The position numbers were made by a program, and so were the translations under genes. Shown here piece after piece: positions 48,137 through 60,904 of a DNA stretch of 64,000 bases. Source of the DNA: Rhizomucor pusillus (lineage: Eukaryota; Mucoromycota; Mucoromycetes; Mucorales; Lichtheimiaceae); contig FWWN02000629.1 in the NCBI GenBank assembly GCA_900175165.2, positions 60,223-124,222 on the forward strand, in the 5' to 3' direction. The stretch's first letter is position 1. Each line of letters starts with the position of its first letter. The notes under the pieces were generated by a model. It was not told the origin of the DNA and made no database searches. It worked only from the letters and a program-made list of their open reading frames with translations.

Positions 48137-49238
48137 TTAGAACATGTCCCAGAGCTTTTCAAATTCTTCAGTGTATGCTTGTACAACCGACTCGATGTTT
48201 GTAATCAAAACGTTCTCCTTGTTATTGAAGCGTGCACTAATAGAAATAATAATGTCAATGGGACACTGAGACGCATTACAACGTTGTAAATAACCTACCC
48301 AATTGACCAGTTGAAGCTTCCAGTAATAACAATTCTCTTGTCAATAACAGCAAACTTGTTGTGCATGAAAGCGTCGCTGCACACAGGTCGTTAGTATTTC
48401 TCTGATTATCTAATATTAGGCAGAGCAAGTGGGTTTACCCATTATCCAGCTTCAAGGGGATGCCGTAATCTTCGTTAAGTCGTACGACATCGGAACCTTT
48501 TGCGTCCAACTGTCCATTGTCCGAAATAAGCTTGACATCCACTCCGCGCTCCATTGCGTTGCTGAGTGCCCGAGCAGTCGTGTTATCCGTCAATGAAAAC
48601 ACGCAGACATACAATGTTTCTTGCGCAGATTTCAAAGCCGAAATGAAAGTATGGTAACTCTTTTCTGAAGGGAAGAAGATGGGCATGCAGAAAGTGTCAC
48701 TTGGCAAGTCATGCAAAAAGTCTGGTTCGAAGCATCCATAGTCTGCTTCCTCCTCCTGGGGCTGGTTTACATGTTGGGCAGCGATTTGACGGAGTCGAGC
48801 GTGTTCTCGGCGCACTGCACGGCGTTCAGCATCGTGTGCGCTGCGAAGTTGTTGATATTCTTGCTCCTCGCTTTCGTGGCGGGCTGCAACGTCGGCCCAC
48901 GAAAGCGCATGCTGGCTATGTTGTTCTTCATCTTCTTCATCTTCTTCTCCCTCTCCTTCTTCTTCGCCAAGGTTCTCTTGTTCCAAGAACTCGTCAGCAC
49001 CTAGACTTGTGCCAATCAAGCAGGACATGTAGCTCTTGAGCAAAGCAAGGCGCTGCTGGTCGGCTTCAGACTCCATGGATCTGCTGGTAGCCGCAAAAAG
49101 CCGGTTCATAAGCTTGATTGCCTGCCTTTCATCGTTTTTCTCTTGTCTGCTTGAATAGTGTTTAAGCAAAGTGTTAAAGTGGCGCGTTGTCCTTTGTTTC
49201 AACTCGTCATCGGAGACGATAGTCTCGGCATCGGCCAT
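48137..49238 (-). CDS. Phospholipase D-like protein, PLD6/MitoPLD type
   Basis: Three exons (49238-48439, 48376-48299, 48236-48137) give 325 residues. About 180 N-terminal residues are charged and partly coiled (ERRAVRREHARLRQIAAQHV) with a long Glu/Asp run. A single PLD half-domain follows: IFFPSEKSYHTFISALKSA, TLYVCVFSLTDNTTARALS, GVDVKLISDNGQLDAKGSDV, then the HKD motif HNKFAVIDKRIVITGSFNWS (His272, Lys274). The protein ends in NNKENVLITN...FEKLWDMF. PLD6/Zucchini proteins work as dimers on mitochondria, cleaving cardiolipin or RNA. No N-terminal membrane anchor is visible here, unlike animal PLD6, so location and substrate are open. Confidence 0.85.
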
Positions 49239-51719
49239 GGACTGAGGAAAAAAACTGCCTGATTACATATTTATGCGTAGAAGGGGACGATATATCCGCT
49301 ATACCTTGTTTACAAGCTGAGGCAAGGTAAGTCGTTCTTCTTCTCCTAGCCAGTCTACTGTCATATTTGGGTGGGAAAGGTGGAAAAAAGGGATTAGTTT
49401 CCGAAGAGCCGAGCATCATCGTCCTTTAAGAGGAACACACGTTTCACAAACCATAGCCATTAAACTTCAGATGCATTTTGCTGTGCTCCTAGTTACTGCA
49501 ACTGACGCTCACGTTGGAATATAGGAACGATGTAAAAATAGCGGCACGTAGTTAAGCCAAATTATATAGAGAAGCTCAGTACTATTATCTGGATGACTTT
49601 ATGCCGCTGGCATGAAAGAACTGTACTTGCAAGATGTCACGTAACCTTAATTTGGTTAAACTTGTGTTCCGGGTCGTTTGGCAGCCAGGGGTAGTGCACG
49701 CACGCAGCGAGCAAAGCAACCTCAGGAGGGCAATAAGCTTGAGACTCCTTGCCAGCTGCTTGTCTCTCCACAATGGAAAAGTTTCGTGAAACATTGACTT
49801 TCTTTACCAATGATGGATGTCATGCATGCATGCATGCATCTTGTACGCACTTTTTACACCGGTCTTCCCGATACGCTCTGTCCACTTGAAAACTTAGAAT
49901 TTCTGACTACGGGATTCTCAGGGCAGAGACAATGCCTTGTCTAGCTCTATGTCGACATTGAGTATGATGTTCAACAAGACTCCTGTACTCGCCTATCTTG
50001 GCGAATATCGTATTTCCATATCTTTTCGATAACGAGCAGTAGTCTCAGCTATAGCCAACGCACAACCTGATTAGCCTCGAGATTAAAATACATCATTGCA
50101 GACATAGCTAAGGTCTCCAGTCGCTTACAGCATGTAAAGAATAAATAATTACTCACCGAGCAGAAGTCTGTGCATCTTTGTATGCACGTTGCAGCCGTCG
50201 CAGCTAGAATAGAAAGAACTAGAAACTTAAAATCGCGGATGGCGTCAGCTGCGCGTATATCAAAATACTGTGAATAATAACAAGGTCTCACGTCATTACA
50301 TATAACAAGCTTCTAATGTACACTGCAAGAAGAATCAGCTTTGTGCCAAAAAGAGTACTTTAGGCTTCTGGGCCTGCATAAGTTCTTGGGCCCGCATTTT
50401 GTGGCAGCTTTGTTAGAGGATCTCATATGCTGCAAGCTTCAGAATATATCTATATGAGGGCTGTGTAGGTTGCAGCATTACATTTTTCGGCTTCAGGTAC
50501 TTGGAAATCGGAAAAAGCATGTAGCGACCGTAATCCGGCTGGTTGGTTCGCCCAAATGGATAAAAACTTTTACCTGGAGATTAACTCACGCTCCAAAGTT
50601 TAGCCTTATGCACATGTTCAATGACAGTTTGCCTCGGGGCGTAATTCGGAACGAAGTTAGCGGCAAAGTTTTCAGGGCCTGCTCCATTCCTACAAGGCAT
50701 ATGTATATGGGTTCCTGTTTTCACATCCTCCGAGTGGGTAGAGCGAGCTAGTCTTTCGAGAAAATTACTTGGGCATCACTCTAACTGAGGATCTTTGTCC
50801 CCGTTGAGAAACGCGACGTGGCATTTTCTTTTCCATCGCATTTTAGCGAAGATGCAGAGATAGTTGTACCAGTGAGAAATTTGTACGACGAAGGAATGAG
50901 CTCTCGGAGATCCTCCAAAGATTTGGTATATAGGTGCCTAAGCAAAGCACACGGCAATAATGCTGGTATCTGCCATGAAACGTGGACTCTGGAGAACGGG
51001 TTGCCGCATGCCTCCTTTGCAGCATTTTTCATCCACGTTAAGTCATGCTTATCAACCCCTACAACAGATATAGCACACACGTCTTGTAAATTCATCAGGC
51101 TTATGCTTCGAATTACTACGGAGGAATTCTATATCTTTGTCAACTACAGAGACGCCTGGGCGTTTTCTAAAACACGTAAGAATCACGGAAGAACGATGTG
51201 AATGCTGCACTCCACGCCGACCTAGTCGAGGTATAAACATACTATGGACAACCGCTAAGTGTACAGATCACCTTACTAGCAACTCAATACCATACCGTAA
51301 GACGACGATCACTGAAAGTTAGCTATCCCAAGTTTTCGAGATCGTTCGGTTTGATTGGCTCAGTGCCTGCGACTTTTGCCCCCCATCCACCCTGAGAAAC
51401 ATGTGGCGGCCCCTTACAAGTTGCACAAGAAGCAGGACTGACAGCAGCAGGAATATTGAATAATAAATGTCATGCCGTCCCCCCGTCAAGGTCTATTGTT
51501 TGCATGTACTGACCGCCGTATTTGTTATTCCATCAATTTCGATCAATCGTTATTTGCGGTATATTCACTTCTTCTCTTTCCTTCGATCTTGCCCCTATCG
51601 CTGTTGTTTTTCAGCAGCAGCAGTGATTCCGTGAAGTTTATTTTCTTTTCTCACTTCATTATCCCGAGCATCCCGGGAAAAGCAAATGCTTTTCGCTTTT
51701 CTCTGCATTCCATTATTTC
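49239..51719. other. Gene-poor intergenic region
   Basis: No gene is supported in 2.5 kb. A perfect ATGC tetranucleotide run lies at 49821-49840. A frame on + from about 50818 to 51201 (VVPVRNLYDEGMSSRRSSKD) starts without ATG and may be a decayed exon. The last few hundred bases (51480-51719), with a CT-rich stretch, are the likely promoter of the MAP kinase gene. Confidence 0.5.
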
Positions 51720-53483
51720 ATGTCGTCCAAATACAGCACCGTACCTGTAGAAAGCGGACCGGAAACGTTCACTATTGATCAGTCTCGCTACCGAATCATT
51801 CGCAAGGTCGGCTCCGGCTCTTGCGGTACAGTCTGCTCGGCTTTCGATCTGGAGAACAATCGCTTTTGCGCTATAAAGAAAGTATATCGTGTATTTGATA
51901 AGTATGCTCACACAAAACGGTGCTTGCGAGAGATAAAACTGCTCGAACATCTTGGCCGTCATCCACGGATAATTCATCTATATGACATTGATGCCGAGGA
52001 TCCCAATAACTTTAACGAGCTGTACCTGTTCTTCAATTGCATGGACGCAGTAGGTGGTCGCTAAACCTTCTACAAATTGCTTCCACGCACCCGGCTTTTG
52101 ACTGACGCTAAGAGTATCATTTAGAGTTTGCACGACGTTATCCATTCTGATAAACCGCTACAGCCTGTACATGCACAGTGGTTCACGTACCAAATTCTGT
52201 CTGGTCTCAAGTTTATACACGGGGCGGACGTTATTCATCGCGATTTGAAGCCAGGTACGTTGATACAAAGTACGCGAAAGATTATTCGAAAATAATGTAG
52301 ATAATAATATTTTTTCCCTTTGAGTTCAGCCAATATTCTCGTCAACAAGGATTGCCATCTGCGTATTTGTGATTTTGGCATGGCCAGAGGCTTCCAGCGG
52401 ACGGAAGGCAAAGGGAAAGGAACATCAATGACGGAATACGTCACTACGCGTTACTATCGCGCTCCCGAAATCATGATCAACCCACAGAGCTACAATCATC
52501 TTGGCAAGTGGTTATTCAAAAGAAATATGCATACGCGGCCATCAGCGTAGTATCCGACGGTAAAAGATGCTAACTCAGTATGGCTGTTCTATCCAGTTGA
52601 TATATGGTCAGTTGGATGCATTTTGGCAGAGATTCTAGGTCGCAAAGTGCTGTTCAAGGGACGCGACTTTTACGATCAGCTGCACAAGATATTGGAGATT
52701 ATGGGCCTTCCGGAAGATATTTCATTTTGGCAGCCTTCGCCTTCCGTTGCGGCATATCTGCAAGGACCCTGCACTGTAGATGGACAACCACCTCCAAGAG
52801 ATCCTTTAGATTTCAGACAGTTGCTACCAATCGCAACTCCTCCAGTTGCCATCGATCTATTGCAAAAATTACTACAACTCAATCCAAACAGCAGAATCAG
52901 TATCGCAGACGCATTGTCCCACCCATATTTGATTCCGTTTCAGGACCCTGATGAAGAAAACCTGCAGCCAAAGAAATTCAACTTTTCGTTCGAACAGCTA
53001 CAAACGGAGCAAGAGTTGAAAGCATGCATCATCGAGCAGGTTCATAGATGGAAACGCCGCAAGGAACAGCGCGCCGCTAGCTCGCTGAAGGAGAGCAACA
53101 GCAGCAGCAACAGCAAGGATACTTATAGTCAAAGTGTTCATCAGCGTCGTGTCCAACAAAAGGATTCATCAGGTGGTACTAGCACATTCGTGAGCATATT
53201 CGAAGAGAGCGCTGGCGCTGCAAATAGACAAAATATGCCGGATACAGCACAACCAGCCAGCACTAGCTATTATACAGCAATAACCATGGCTACATCTGCG
53301 GATGCTGGTCTTGTAGTGGAAAAAGAACTAGCAGACGATAACCATGGATACAAATCTGCTGTATCCTTTGCGACAACATCAAGTACTGTAAATATCAATG
53401 AATCGCAACAACAGCGTCAACTCAAAACTATCGCACGAGGGAAAAAGCGCAAAGAGCTAGAACGATCGCTTAGCCAGTCTTAA
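51720..53483 (+). CDS. MAP kinase of the Slt2/ERK class (TEY)
   Basis: Four exons (51720-52049, 52125-52254, 52330-52503, 52597-53483) give 506 residues. Kinase motifs: [58 protein letters not shown] and the activation loop [15 protein letters not shown] (Thr188-Glu-Tyr190), then [17 protein letters not shown] and [18 protein letters not shown] end. The TEY loop and long Ser/Gln-rich tail resemble fungal cell-wall-integrity MAPKs, but TRYYRAPE replaces the usual TRWYRAPE and several loops differ, so it may be a divergent paralogue. The third intron (52504-52596) starts GCAAGT, a GC-AG intron with a tgctaactc branch site; no GT donor restores the conserved frame. Family role: cell-wall stress signalling and growth. 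Confidence 0.88.
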
Positions 53484-53809
53484 ACATTCATAATACATAC
53501 AGCGTCTACTTTTCCAACAGCAGCACTGCGCTTTGAATATAAAATGATACATTTAGCTGCTCAAGAGCCTGTATAAAAGTTGTTGTTCCTGACCCTCAAG
53601 TGCTTGATGTAATTCGTAGAAGAATCCGTTTTTCCCTTGTTTATCCCAAAATTGATATTTGCGGTATATGACCCATCGAATAACATGAACAACGTGCTTT
53701 TACAGAGATGCACTTCGGCGCTGTTTGAATATAGTTTTCCAAAAACGGATCGAGTCCCGCGTATTTCGTACCCGCAGAACTGACGCGGACACAAACCTGC
53801 TTTGTAGTT
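53484..53809. other. Spacer between MAPK and ubp6 genes
   Basis: These 326 bp between two + strand genes show no coding feature. The right part is the promoter of the deubiquitinase gene. Confidence 0.6.
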
Positions 53810-56111
53810 ATGCCAAAGCTCAACGTCAACGTAAGGTGGAATGGAAAGAAGTTTGAGAATATTGAGCTCGGTAAATTGCACAGTAAAATGTACACAAGTT
53901 GCATTTCCGTCTTACATTCATGGCGATAGACACGGACGAGAGTCCTGAGCTCTTCAAGACTCAAATCTTCTCGCAGACGGGCGTTCCTCCCGATCGCCAA
54001 AAGATTATGGTCAAGGGCGGCATGTTGAAGGTACGTTGATGCTTGTGATTGCTGCCAGGAACCTTCGCTGACGTATATGTGAACTTAGGATACGACTGAT
54101 CTCAACAGCTTAAACTTGAAAGACGTAAAGTATCGACGCAACGCGATGGTGCTGGAGATAGCTTACGATATATATTAACCGGATCCTTCATGCAGGGCCA
54201 TACTTTCATGATGATGGGAACTGCCGGCGAGCTGCCAAAGGCACCTGCTCAGCCTGTCAAGTTTTTGGAGGACATGACCAACGCCGAAGTTGCAGAGGCA
54301 GTAAGCACACAATCTGCATATGTCTTTCTTCTATATTCGCCGTGTCATCTGACTAGGTTATTTCTCTAGCTGAAAATCCCACCTGGATTTGAGAATTTGG
54401 GCAATACTTGCTACATGGTAAAATATTGCAGCTGGATCCAGTGATCGAGATTGAGGCTGACAAGATGCTTTGTGTCTAGAACTCGACTTTACAGTGTCTC
54501 CGTGCCATTCCTGAACTTCAGGATTCTCTCAACAAGTAAGTCGTTTGCATGTGGATATAATTCTCGGGCGCTTAATAAGCTAATCTTTAACTTTACATTA
54601 GATACCAGGGAAAAATGAATACCATGGATAATCTCGGCAATCTGACGGCGAGCTTGCGTGATTTGTACACAACGTTAACAAAGACAACGGAGGGATTCCC
54701 TCCCATTGTCTTTTTGCAGGTAATCAATATCAGATTACATCAGAAACTAAAAGCACATAAAGTCTTACTGAACTATTTATTAGATGTTCCGCCAAGTCTT
54801 TCCCCACTTTGCCCAAACTGGTCCGGGAGGAGTGCCCATGCAGCAAGATGCAGAAGAATGCTGGAGTGAACTACTATCAGTATTGAGACAGAAGTTGCCA
54901 AAAGACGATGAAAATGGCCGGAACTTTGTTGAACAATACATGACCGGTGAGATGCGATCAGAGTAAGCATGCTGCTGTAGCTTACAGTCTTCAAAAAATT
55001 TGACATCTTTTCATAGACTCAAATGCGTGGAAGCTCCTGAAGAGGAGAAGGTTGTGACGACCGAGCCTTTTACTAAAATGAGCTGCCATATCTCGATGTG
55101 TGAGTTTGGATGACATGAACTATTGATTACGTATTTCTAACGCTATATTTTAGCTGTCAACTACATGATCAATGGAATCAAAGAGGTAAGTTTTTAGACA
55201 AAATATAATTTGCAGCAGCTTAATGACATTTTCGTAATAGGCTCTGTCCGAAGAGATTGAAAAAAATTCACCTTCTTTGAATCGTTCTGCAAAATACGAG
55301 CGGGTTTCTCGAGTCAGTCGCTTACCAAGCTACCTTACTGTTCAGTTCATTCGATTCTTCTGGAAGCCTGAGCAACGTATCCGCGCAAAGATTCTGCGTA
55401 AAGTCAAGTTCCCACTGTATTTCGACGCATCCGAGCTCTGCACTCCCGAGTTGCAGCAAAAATTCAGCAAGGCCAAGTTAAAAATCAAAGAACTCGAAGA
55501 TAAAAAGGAGGCCAAACGACGGGAAGAAAAGCGAAGGAGAATTGAAATGGAAACTACGCCCAGCGGACGAAATAGTGCTGATGAATCGATGAAGACTGAA
55601 GAGCCGTCCTCCTCAGAGGAAAAGGTTAACTGGAGCGAATTCCTCGACCCCGAGCTCGTCAAGGATGTAGGGTGCAACCCTACCGGTCAGTATGAGCTTT
55701 GCGCTGTGCTTACCCATGTCGGCCGCTCTGCAGATTCCGGTAAATTGAAGAAAGAATAGACTCTGCAATGAACTAGACTTAACCTTGTAACTGTGATAGG
55801 TCACTACATCGCCTGGGTCAAGAACGCTGAGGGTAAGTCAGATTGAATCATTCTAGACAAACTAGCATTGATGATAATCATCAACCTTTTCTTCTTTTCA
55901 CAGACAAATGGTACAAGTTTGACGATGACAAGGTGTCCATTGTCAAGGATGCTGATATTGAGAGATTGGATGGTGGAGGTAAAGTTCACAACATTGGTAT
56001 CAGGGTGGATGGAAGCGGAAGCATCTGATATTTTTTTTTTTTTTCGCGACAATTGCAGGCGATTGGCATACAGCGTACATTGTACTGTATAGAACCAGAC
56101 GCCTAGATTAA
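53810..56111 (+). CDS. ubp6: Proteasome-associated deubiquitinase Ubp6/USP14
   Basis: Fourteen exons (53810-53870, 53930-54030, 54089-54124, 54196-54300, 54370-54417, 54480-54535, 54602-54719, 54784-54962, 55017-55099, 55154-55185, 55241-55739, 55800-55832, 55904-55978, 56059-56111) give 492 residues, against 494 in human USP14. An N-terminal ubiquitin-like domain (about 1-75: MPKLNVNVRWNGKKFENIEL, PPDRQKIMVKGGML) binds the proteasome. The USP domain starts with PPGFENLGNTCYMNSTLQCL (Cys115) and ends with AVLTHVGRSADSGHYIAWV (His441), then DKWYKFDDDKVSIV and GGGDWHTAYIVLY. It trims ubiquitin chains at the 19S particle. Several exons are very small (32, 33 and 36 nt). A charged insert (about residues 360-400, KKEAKRREEKRRR) is found as in other family members. 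Confidence 0.95.
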
Positions 56112-56503
56112 TGGGTACTGTTCGGAAGTGTCCATTAATGGATATTATTAATAATCCTTTTTCCCCGCTCTATCCCCTCGTAGTCCCAGAATTTGTAATC
56201 TTTAGCTATGAGCACTTTTTACAAAAGAACTCTAGTGAAGCTTTTGCAATCCCTGTTACTTGTTTCCAATGTTTTATTTCAATGATGCGAAGCTACTAGG
56301 ATGATTATATTTGAGAATTCGAAACAAAGAGACAGGTGTATTTGGGATACGGATTGTAGTGGGGCATTGTAATAAAATGACGAGAAGATTGGGTATCTTG
56401 TTCAACGATAATGTGCATGTATACGGTTCGATTATGTGTGTAAAGGTATGCGTGTGCGTGTGTGCGTATGTGCGTATGTGCTGCTGCTGTTTGTTATACA
56501 TAT
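56112..56503. other. Convergent 3' spacer
   Basis: The spacer lies between ubp6 (+) and the SH3-TBC gene (-). A GT/GC-rich dinucleotide stretch occurs at 56449-56481. No gene is seen. Confidence 0.6.
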
Positions 56504-59214
56504 TTACTGATTATTAGCGAGAGCCAAGCTGGAATTCTTCTTCATCAGCTTGCCCCCTAGGCCTTTGAAGCTTCCGAGACTCGTTGAGGTCGGTGAATGA
56601 CCGATCATCAAATTCTTTATGCCGAGTTCAACGGGTAATCCCATGGTATCTGCAGTGCTCGTGCTTGCTTTCTTTGCATACTTTTTGATGTCTGCCTTTG
56701 AGAGTTTGATCCGGAATGCAGCCTCGAGAAGCGCGTCAGCTCCTAGATACTCGTGTGGTATATGCAGCAAAAAAGCCAGTATCTCCGAGTTTGTGGGGCA
56801 ATGCCTCAGTAAGTGGTCTGAAACCAGTTTCGATTAGCTACAGTCAGCAGCAAATCAATGCAATTAATCATTACCTTTGCAAAGTTCCATGATCGCCAGA
56901 CTGATACGGTAAAAGACCTTTACGCCTTCAAAGTAAAATACGTCCCATACACGTAGCACAGAACTCCACGGCAAGGTCATAGTGAACGCCGTCAGGAACC
57001 ACTGCGCGATATACATGATTGGCTGCACATCGTTTTGTTCCTGAAAATATCGACTCGTGAGCACGCGTAATGATTATCAAGGATGTGCATCCGATACTTT
57101 ACCAAATGCTGAGCCAGTTTTGGCTGATATTCTTTCAGCAGTTCGCCGATAATGTACGCATCGATGCGTACCTGCGACAGAGACGGTGTAAAGTAGCCAT
57201 CCAGGTAGCGGTCAATGGTCGCTACAAGCAGCCAAAATGCATCCTGAAGGGAGGGGGTAAAAAGCTATGTTAGTTTCAACTTTTGCCTTTAGGCAGCAAT
57301 TCCCATACCTCTGCCGTCATATGCATCAACATGCATCCTGCCAGCCGTCCCATACCTTGACAGTATTCCAACTGCGGATTGTATTGCGAGTACGCTTTTA
57401 ATATATCACCAAGATCTTGTTGCCCTTGCCCATTCTCGTCACGAAATTGTGTATGATCTGGATAGCAGCGGGATACATCGCGTTCAATAACGCTGTATAT
57501 ATCCGTTCTCTGGCGATGACACAGTTTCTAGACAAGTAATATGTTTGTTAGTCAAATACTGCGTACGCATGGAAAGCCGTGTATCTCGTTGGTTTGCTTA
57601 CCTCGTACATCCCTTGTTTTCTATAATTCGCGCTACCTGCCAAAAACTGCCACACACGAGCTCTGACAGAAGCAGGAATTCCAGAACGCACGAGCTTTTT
57701 GAACTTCGCATCCTTCTTGACAGTGCCTGCATCCATTTTGCTAACAATATTGAGCCACTTGATCTCACGCTCCCTGTATGCTTTCATATCTTTCGATGAC
57801 GAGTCAGCTCTGCTGAGACTAAGCAAGATCAAGTTAATATATTTGCTGATATTCACAATTTGCAACGTTTGTTTTACCCTCGGGATGGATTTCCTGTCTT
57901 GGGAGACTGAATGATGAAACCATATTCATCGACGTCTCCATCTAATTCTGGAGTGACTGGAGATCGTCTCTTTTCGTCTACACTGTCGTTATCATCGTCG
58001 GCGTGGTCTGCGCTGTAACCAGATATGCTGCTTCGCGTCTTGCGCTCCGTCGACGAGCGTACTCCGCGTATCTGTACCTGTTCCAACGAAACAGGAGACA
58101 TTGTCTGCTGTGCCGCATATTTCATGTTCGAGATATGACCTGCATCGTCTACATCGTCGGATGCATCGGAGTAATCGTCGTTGAAAGCTGAGGTATCAAA
58201 TTCGGGTTCATCGAACGCATTCGTGCCGATTTTCGACGGAACCGGTGGAGGCATCGCGGCATGCGATGCTGCTGGCGGTGGAGATCGTAACCGAGGAGAT
58301 TGCATTTGGTGGATATCTTTACAGTTTGGGTTAATGGCTCAAGTACATACAACTGTATTCGTTCACAATGGGTACCTGAGCTATCGGAAGGTGCATCTAA
58401 TGGATTGTGACGCGAAGGTACCGAAGGCATCGAGGACGTAGTTGTCAAACTTTCTAAGCTGGCTCGTGCCCCTTTGGGCCACGCTCTACCGTTTGCTCCA
58501 TGATAATCTGTCGCAGAAGATGAATATTGCTCAGAGGCTGATGAGTTTGAGTGTAAGGAGTTGCGCGATGGTTGATACCGCGGTCTCTGACCGTATGAGT
58601 CCGCGCTCATGTTCGAATATCGATATTCGCTCACGTCCGTTGCTTCCAAGCTGGCATCCAAAGACTCAAGCACTCTAGGGTCGAGTTCAACGAAATGTAC
58701 GTTTTCTGCATTAAATTGACCGATTACACCCTCGCAGTAACCCTACATTGATCTTTTGTTGGCAATGCAAGCCGATGCAAACAAGACGCATAAGGAAAGA
58801 AAAATACTTAACCATGTATATATCATCTTTGATGTGTTTCAGGACCACGATGCGCTCGCCTACAATAAGCAGCATCGTTGTAAGCAAACAATGACATGTC
58901 GAAAAAGAATAGCTTGCGTGTACCTGATAAGTACATCAGATCTTCGGGCGTAGTCGCGAGCACGTCCGCCTTGGAAACGCACGAACCAAGTCCTCCTGTC
59001 ACACTCAAGTTGCAGCAAACACCATACGTATATCGGACATCCTTTGCGTATGCGTACCTTTCTCTGCGAACTCTTTCAACTCTGCAGGTGACATATTGTC
59101 AACGTCGACGGGCGCATAATCTAAAGCTTCAGCTGGATCTTTTAAAAGATCCGCGATTTTCTCTTGAAGATCCTCGAGATTTGTCGAAGTATGCCGCGTT
59201 GCTTTGACATCCAT
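56504..59214 (-). CDS. SH3-TBC protein, putative Rab GTPase-activating protein
   Basis: Ten exons (59214-59058, 58995-58924, 58859-58813, 58742-58376, 58316-57878, 57812-57602, 57527-57309, 57243-57103, 57040-56875, 56817-56504) give 710 residues. An SH3 domain near residues 60-115 is split over three exons (ADVLATTPEDLMYLSGERIV, GYCEGVIGQFNAENVHFVEL). A long Ser/Pro/Asp-rich linker follows. The TBC domain covers about residues 395-610: RSGIPASVRARVWQFLAG, the arginine-finger motif IERDVSR (Arg451), the glutamine motif LEYCQGMGRL (Gln488), DAFWLLVATIDRYLDGYF, and MYIAQWFLTAFTMTLPW. Both catalytic fingers are present, so GAP activity is likely; the target Rab is unknown. Exon 6 has a tandem CAGCAG acceptor, allowing inclusion or loss of one Arg. 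Confidence 0.88.
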
Positions 59215-60329
59215 CGTGTAAGAGGAAGAAGAAAAAAAGAAAGGAAAGGAAAGGAAAGGGGGTGGGCTTTCGTTCGAGAGCGGAAAGGGCGCTTTGAATG
59301 GGCAATTCCTTATTCCCAAGCGACCGGTATTAAAATGGCAAGTGCACGCGTGATCGACAGATATTGTTCTCCTCCATCAATGCCGCATTAAGACACTCTT
59401 TTGATTGTCGCGATCGTATGATCCAAGTTAAAAATCGGATTTAAATTTTTGTACATATAGAACTCAAGGCGATATCCATATTATCACTACAGCTTGGATG
59501 GGCTGCACATCACCAAACGACCCTGAGACTGGTAGTAAAGTCTTCACCTTCTTCTTCAACTTTGGTGTCGCGCTTACGATGACTGTATGCTCTATCTCCA
59601 GGACTGGACACGTCGTCATCTTGGCCAAGATAACCCGCCGTCTATGTACTGCCTAACGCGCAATGCACTCCATTCAATCCGAGCTGAATATCCATTCCTT
59701 CTGGCTTACAAAGGACCATGCCATTATTCCTGACTAGCCATCGATTTATATCGAGACGCGCTAAAGAATGAGTCGCTTGTACCTCTTTATCTTGCTAAAA
59801 AGACAAAATTTGTTACGGCCAAAGAAATGGTAAGCGCCACATCATATCCACAATCATTTTATTCGTCTCCAGTTTCAAGAAGCTCCTTGATAAATATAAG
59901 TGCCGTTTAGTTCACGTTGGCATGAAAACATAGCCAACGATATATCCAGGGACCACCGCGAGGAGGCGACACTTGTCAGTCCCTACCTTCCACGAGAAGA
60001 TACAGCCAATGGCTTCAGGGATGTGCCGAAGCTGGCCACGACAGCCGCCAAAAGCCAACTTCTCATAGAGGTGGTCAACAGCCCGAAGGCCATTGAGTCT
60101 TTCCAGCTTTGGAAGAGCTCGTTCTGAAGCCACCAGATTGGAGATGTCTATGCAAAATAATAATCGTTTAGCATGCGATGTCAATGTAGAGAGCCTGGCT
60201 CTGTACTTTATACTTATCTTTGTTCCTAAAATCTCAGACTGCTGCGCAAGAGAACTTAGAAAGCATGTGAAATATCTTACTGTTGAGATACCATGAATTC
60301 CAAAAAAAGAAAACTACATACCGAATCTT
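59215..60329. other. Intergenic with possible decayed exons
   Basis: The left end is the promoter of the SH3-TBC gene (GA-rich 59220-59275). Around 59700-60127 short open pieces on + are bounded by plausible splice sites but contain stops and match no family I know. No gene is called. Confidence 0.45.
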
Positions 60330-60645
60330 ATTGTAGAACGCCAATGTTTGGATTGGAATAACCTTCTTGATAACATTGCATAAAGGTGCATCAACACCAC
60401 TGTGCAAACCTTCAACAAGGATAGCAGCGCTAACAGCAACTTTTGCGCCAAAGCATGCCATCTTGCACCGCCCGCCAAGTCTGAGTGCAAGATGCAGACG
60501 TCCGAGACTGACAGCGCGTGCCAGCTGTTGGAAGACACCAGCGCCCGGGGAACAGACAGATCCAGAGACCCTGACCTGCCGACGGCCAACCTCGAACCCA
60601 CCCGAGTACCTCATCCATGGACCACCTTGGAGCAACGAACGGAAA
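60330..60645 (-). repeat. Left arm of an imperfect inverted duplication
   Basis: Its reverse complement aligns with 61429-61760, with matching blocks cgttgctcc, ggttgg.cc.tcg.caggtcagggtc, cagctg.cacg.gctg.cag.ctcg and gg.gttgatgcacctttatgcaatg. Identity is roughly 65-70% by eye. Conceptual translations of the two arms also match (DPDLPTANLEP...PHPW against DPGTLPVDGPT...AHPW), which hints at a duplicated coding exon. Confidence 0.6.
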
Positions 60646-60904
60646 GGAAGACAAGAGGAGGAGGAGAAGTCGTAATAGTGCAAAAAGATCGGAATGGGCA
60701 TCACTGTTGGGATGTAGTGGGTATAATTCCTTTTTTGTTCTTTCTTTTGCTTATTTTGCTTTCTTTCTGTTTTTCCTCTCTTTGGTTTTTTTTTTTTTTT
60801 TGGTTTTTTGCATTTTTTCTGTGGAAACAAAACCGGCACGAAGGCATGGTTTTCGGGATGCCTCAAAATTGATGATGCATGGCAAAAATGATATGCTTCG
60901 TCTT

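Noticed and set aside
50818..51201. 128-codon frame on +
   Set aside because: Begins with GTG rather than ATG, and no neighbouring exon with consistent phase was found.
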